Source: Piscicola geometra (lineage: Eukaryota; Annelida; Clitellata; Hirudinida; Piscicolidae). From it: a DNA stretch of 64,000 nucleotides. Below, in pieces: positions 56,309-64,000 of the stretch. Numbering within the stretch: the first letter of the stretch is position 1; every line of letters begins with the position of its first letter. The translations under genes and the position numbers were made by a program. The stretch is from NCBI GenBank assembly GCA_943735955.1, contig OX030958.1:7937126-8001125 (forward strand), read 5' to 3'. Under the pieces are notes generated by a model, which saw only the letters and a list, made by a program, of their open reading frames with translations, made no database searches and was not told the DNA's origin.

Positions 56309-57344
56309 GAAAATAAAAGTATGATTCATTTCACGATTATGAGTCTTTGAATAAACACTTATTGTGTTTTCATTGCCTAAAAGGTTTCTGATGTCATTAA
56401 CGAATGGCACTCAAATATTTTCACAAAAGATATAACAGATGTCATTTGCGTCATTGATGAAATGATTACTGATCAGATTAATATTTTATGAAATTAATGG
56501 TTTTTGAAAGATCACGACTCAAACTTGGTGATTCATTAGGCATACTTTATTTCATCGCTTCTCAGAATTCGAGCCTACGCAGTTGATGGGAATTTATTTT
56601 TTTTAACGTGTTCCAGAAACATGTCATATTTAGAAAGACTCTTGTATTTCGGTAAGATAAGTTTTGTGTGTGACTTATCAGCGCGTTTTATTATTGAACC
56701 TTCGTGTTTCTAGGTAATTACTACCAATCAAAACTCCACGTCATCATCATCACTTACTGTTCATTATTGTCTCGTCCTTATTAATCTACTTTTTTAATTG
56801 TCATTAAATCCTTATAATTGACGGCAATCCACAGTGTCCTATTGCCGTCGAGGTAACCTGAGAAGCAGGTGGGAGTAGCAAAAATTATTTAATGTTCATT
56901 TAAATATGGATATATAATTTCTATAAAAGTTTTTTTAAATGATTTAACAAATTTCTTAAAGAGCATTTTTGAAATGGTAAAAAAACACTATATAAATTCA
57001 TTTGAATGAATTAATGGTAGAACACCTTTCCACGCCAGAAAAAGTGCGTGAATTTGTAATCCGATAATCTTCTTGTTAAGTATTTTTGATTGCTTCTTCA
57101 CATAATATATTTATACATTTTCTCAATAGATCATACGTATTTTTATGAATGTTTGGCGTTTTTCTTCGTTCAGGCATGAATGCACGAAGGGGGTCGATAT
57201 TAAGCCCAAGCTTAGTCGATGTACGCAGTGGTTTGAACTTCATATAAGAGAGGAAAGCAACTCGATGTCTAATTAAATGTTTGAAAACATTGAAAAAGTA
57301 CTTTTTGAACATTTCTTCACAATTTAAAAAAATCTTTGTTGAAA

Positions 57345-61193
<3,849 letters not shown>

Positions 61194-62058
61194 AAGAAGA
61201 AAACCCAGATCTATTGAAAATGATTTTTAATGACTTTTTTAAAATAATCAGTTTTACTTCTGTTGACCTTTCAAACCGGTAAACCATGGGTACTTCAAAT
61301 TTCAAACCCAAATACTTTGTTTCTATCTACATAGAATCTTTAGCCTTCACATTCATCTATTATTTTTTCCAGCCATATCTCAGTGCTATTAGCATGTCGA
61401 CGTAGGATCCTGCAGGAATATACATTCGTCTGCCCTGTCTAATGATATTCTCTCAATCTTATCTTAGATGTACCTTGAGCGTCTGAATCAATGCCGTTTG
61501 TAACGCTGCAGAACTTTACAAAAATGACATTTAAGAACCAATTAATAGTGGAACTATACACAAACTTGACTAGATTTTCATAATTTGAAGCAACTATGTA
61601 GTCCCCTCGAAACATTTTACATTTAGTTTAGAAATCCTGGTAATTGAGTTGTTCCATTTTAGTTTTGGATGCCGTACATTACGAATAATTTAGATTTCGA
61701 CATCATTAAACAATGAATTTCTTTTTTTATAATTTGATATTCAAATTTTTATGCTAAAAACTAACTTTATTTTAAACTCTTTTGTCATCTTTTTATTCGA
61801 AATATATATGCAACTTTGCGAATAAACTTTGTTTTTTATTTTTTATACCAAATGTCTTACGCAAATTTAAGCTCATCTTTGTTTGACATTCTTTTATAAC
61901 CACAAATCGTTCAAAAAAAAACAATAAATTTTATTTCCTCAAAATACACCAATACCCATCATGTACATGAAGGATATTCTTGAATGAAGGCAACAAAAAA
62001 AAGGTAAACGATGTTTAAAGATAAGTGCGTGAAATCTGCTGCTTCCCTGCTGGAAAGG
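61194..62058. other. Convergent 3' region
   Basis: 3' UTR of the Cys-rich gene (AATAAA near 61821) and, on the other strand, the 3' UTR of the Lys-rich gene ending at 62059. No exon seen. Confidence 0.5.
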
Positions 62059-63875
62059 TCACTTCTGGGGCATGAACGACTGACTCTTGTTGCTCTTGTG
62101 GAAGTTCTTGCGGGTCTTTTTCTGCATGGTTTGATGTTGCGATTAAATACTAAAATAGTAAAACATGCCGTTAACACGGTGAATTTAATTAAAAAACGCT
62201 CTATACATTGATGTGATTGATTGATTGAATATTGGACATGTGCAGGTAAAGTAAGTTGAGATAAGAGATCGAAAGTTGATAAAGAGCGCTTCTGTTTATT
62301 TATTATTATTATTAAAACTAGTGTAGTTGAGTGAGGAGAGGCATTGCAATGATGGGAGGGAAGGAGGAGTGGAGTGCTCACAGCGGCGGTCGGATGCTTG
62401 GAGATGTCTGTGTTGGGGTCGTAACTCCTCTTCTCACCTCCCTTGCCTTTCTTCTCGTCTTCTGTCGATTATGATTAAAATGATGATGATGATGATGATG
62501 ATGATGATAGAAATGCTGATGACAATGATTATGATGATGATAATTTTCTCACCTTTCAACATCCCCTTCAATTCCTTCTTCTCGTACACTTTAGCCTGGA
62601 AATCATCCTCCTTCTCGCCATTTTTATTACTTGAATTACTTTTCTTGTTGAGTTGTATCTTGCCAATATTATTGATCTTTTTAGTCTTACTGTCGCTCTT
62701 TTCAGTGGCATCTTTTTCAGCTTCATTTTTTTCTTCCGTATCTTTTGAAGCTATTTTCCCGGATTTAATCTTGAAAATTGTAGAGAAAATTTAAATGAAT
62801 AAATTATTATTGAAGCGATTATCAAAAATTTGTAATTTAATATATATTTTAATATTCATAAAGTTAAATACTCCTAATAAATTCAAATTCAAGAAGCCCA
62901 GCCAGCCTTAGTCCGCAAGGAAACGGTGGCAGCAGATAACTTAATTTCTTCGGCTGTTTCAACAACTGCAGAACAATGAAATAATAATAATATGAAATAA
63001 AAAACAATAAAGAATAATAAAAATTAAAAGTTGATCTAATCTCTATTACCCATTGGCTACTCATAAATAAGCTATCAAAAATTGTCAAACACAACAAATT
63101 GCATTTTTAACTCAAAAAGCTTGATATTCACAACGGACTCGACCTTCAGGCTGGATGACCTTAGGCACTGCAGTGACCTCCACAGGGGCGTTTGCAATGA
63201 ACCTCACCTTGAAGGTGGCCTTGAGGAATTGAAGATTAGGTAATGAATATTCATTGAAATATTATAATTTATAATTATTATGTGATATAGAAGAATGCAT
63301 TGGTGGTTTTAAGAGTCCCTTGAACTAATTTAGATACTTATCTTTATTAAGTTTATAAGCGACAATTAATTTATCATTTAATTGTCCCAAATCGAATCAA
63401 TATTTATAATAAGTTTTTAATATCTGAAATGCGATAATCTAAAAAGTAAAGAATGTAAGCGTTTAAACTTTAAAGGTTACTTTGTAGTCTTTAGGTAGGA
63501 GCTCAGTGGGTAGGTACTGGAAACATATCAATGTAAGTGAAATAATAATTAAGTAGTAATTAAAACGATTGCAGAATTGAATTGTGATAAAATTAAATTA
63601 TAAAAATAAATATAATTAGTCACAAATATTGTTAAAAGAATAAAGTAAAATTCTCTATTTTGAGCCAACTCACCGGTAGAAAAACCTTGCTGAGTTTGTT
63701 AAGAACCGAATTGATTTGAGTCGTCTGCTTTGACGTCTGCCATTGTTTAAAAGTGAAATTTAATTTTTAAATGCAAAGAATCAATAACATAAATGTAGGA
63801 AACCTACGTGGAAGAGTGGAGAATCGAACGATGAGTCGATTTTCGATTTAGATTTCAGAAACGAATCGTCATAAC
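62059..63875 (-). CDS. Lys/Glu-rich protein, C-terminal exons, unrecognised
   Basis: Partial gene running off the right edge. Exons, all in phase: 63875-63808 (may extend upstream), 63736-63674, 63516-63481, 63219-63144, 62965-62925, 62769-62553, 62461-62382, 62121-62059. The visible product begins YDDSFLKSKSK and continues with a moderately ordered part (TTQINSVLNKLSKVFLP, YLPTELLPKDYK, TFKVRFIANAPVEVTAVPKV). A long charged tail rich in Lys, Glu, Asp and Ser follows, then YDPNTDISKHPTAA and a basic end (KKTRKNFHKSNKSQSFMPQK-stop). No membrane helix or signal is visible. The basic Lys-rich tail would suit a nuclear or nucleolar protein, but that is only a guess from composition. The small exons of 12-26 codons are supported by frame continuity only. 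A family B fragment lies in the last intron (62196-62300). Confidence 0.6.
62196..62300 (-). repeat. Family B short fragments
   Basis: ACGCTCTATACATTGATGTG with TTGATTGATTGAA, then a second AAAGAGCGCTTC, 60-80 bp apart. These are reverse-complement pieces of the (CAAT)n-TATAGCGCTTTT repeat. Confidence 0.55.
62475..62540. repeat. (ATG)n microsatellite
   Basis: ATGATG repeats with interruptions, filling most of the intron between exons at 62461 and 62553 of the Lys-rich gene. Confidence 0.9.
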
Positions 63876-64000
63876 CTGCAATTGAGGAGTATCTTTGAAA
63901 ACTTTTCAAATCACCAAGGTGACCATGCTGTTCAATCAAAAAGCTTTTCTCACTCAACACTATAACTCGAAGCACAACAATAATACCACTACAACCACAA

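Larger units (their letters stand above)
55154..57344. other. Region between divergent genes
   Basis: Between the polydom-like gene (-) and the Cys-rich gene (+), so both promoters should lie here. AT-rich, with a family B fragment (56036-56085, inverse) and a SINE (56204-56308). A minus-strand open stretch at 57076-57360 overlaps the first exon of the Cys-rich gene and is not recognised. Confidence 0.45.

Noticed and set aside
62327..62794. 155-codon plus-strand frame with a Met run
   Set aside because: It spans an ATG repeat and is antisense to two in-phase exons of the Lys-rich gene.

Overview
This is a window of nuclear DNA from an animal. By eye it is roughly two-thirds A+T, its genes are split by many small introns, and it is full of microsatellites and degenerate transposable elements. 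The gene content (a 7-repeat protocadherin, a polydom/SVEP1-type adhesion protein, a PAN plus C-type lectin protein, a sperm-tail PG-rich protein, NEDD8, a RAMAC-like protein and a mitochondrial glutamate carrier) is metazoan. The AT-rich, microsatellite-rich, modest-intron style is what I would expect of a spiralian invertebrate such as an annelid or mollusc. That last step is a guess and no marker here settles it.

Layout. 1-6459: intergenic DNA with a GT tract, a 69-bp duplication, one copy of a dispersed repeat (family A) and a 40-bp minisatellite. 6460-14075 (-): protocadherin, three exons, 1440 aa. 14076-26079: a 12-kb gene-poor stretch with a tRNA-derived SINE, a long GT tract, two more family A copies, a palindrome and one long copy of a second repeat family (family B). 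26080-28629 (-): secreted PAN/C-type lectin protein, with a dead LINE and a G/C-rich foldback in intron 1. 29500-31942: compact cluster of a sperm-tail PG-rich protein (+), an intronless NEDD8 (+) and a RAMAC-like protein (-). 34692-42188 (-): nine-exon mitochondrial glutamate carrier whose introns hold a dead hAT/ZBED transposase, a MITE, a long family B copy and many simple repeats. 43669-55153 (-): 26-exon polydom/SVEP1-like gene of 2191 aa which, unlike vertebrate SVEP1, ends in a transmembrane helix and a cytoplasmic tail of about 215 residues. 57345-61193 (+): 13-exon, 415-aa cysteine-rich protein with a signal peptide and a probable GPI-anchor signal, family not recognised. 62059-right edge (-): last eight exons of a Lys/Glu-rich protein, not recognised.

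The exon chains were built by hand from reading frame, splice phase and domain content; every chain closes in frame. The genes have unrelated jobs (adhesion and recognition at the cell surface, flagellar structure, mRNA capping, ubiquitin-like conjugation, mitochondrial transport), so I infer no pathway. Three observations stand out: the membrane-anchored polydom receptor; a high share (about 40%) of introns whose 5' splice site begins GTT rather than GTA/GTG; and CA microsatellites that form the 3' splice-site upstream sequence of most carrier exons.
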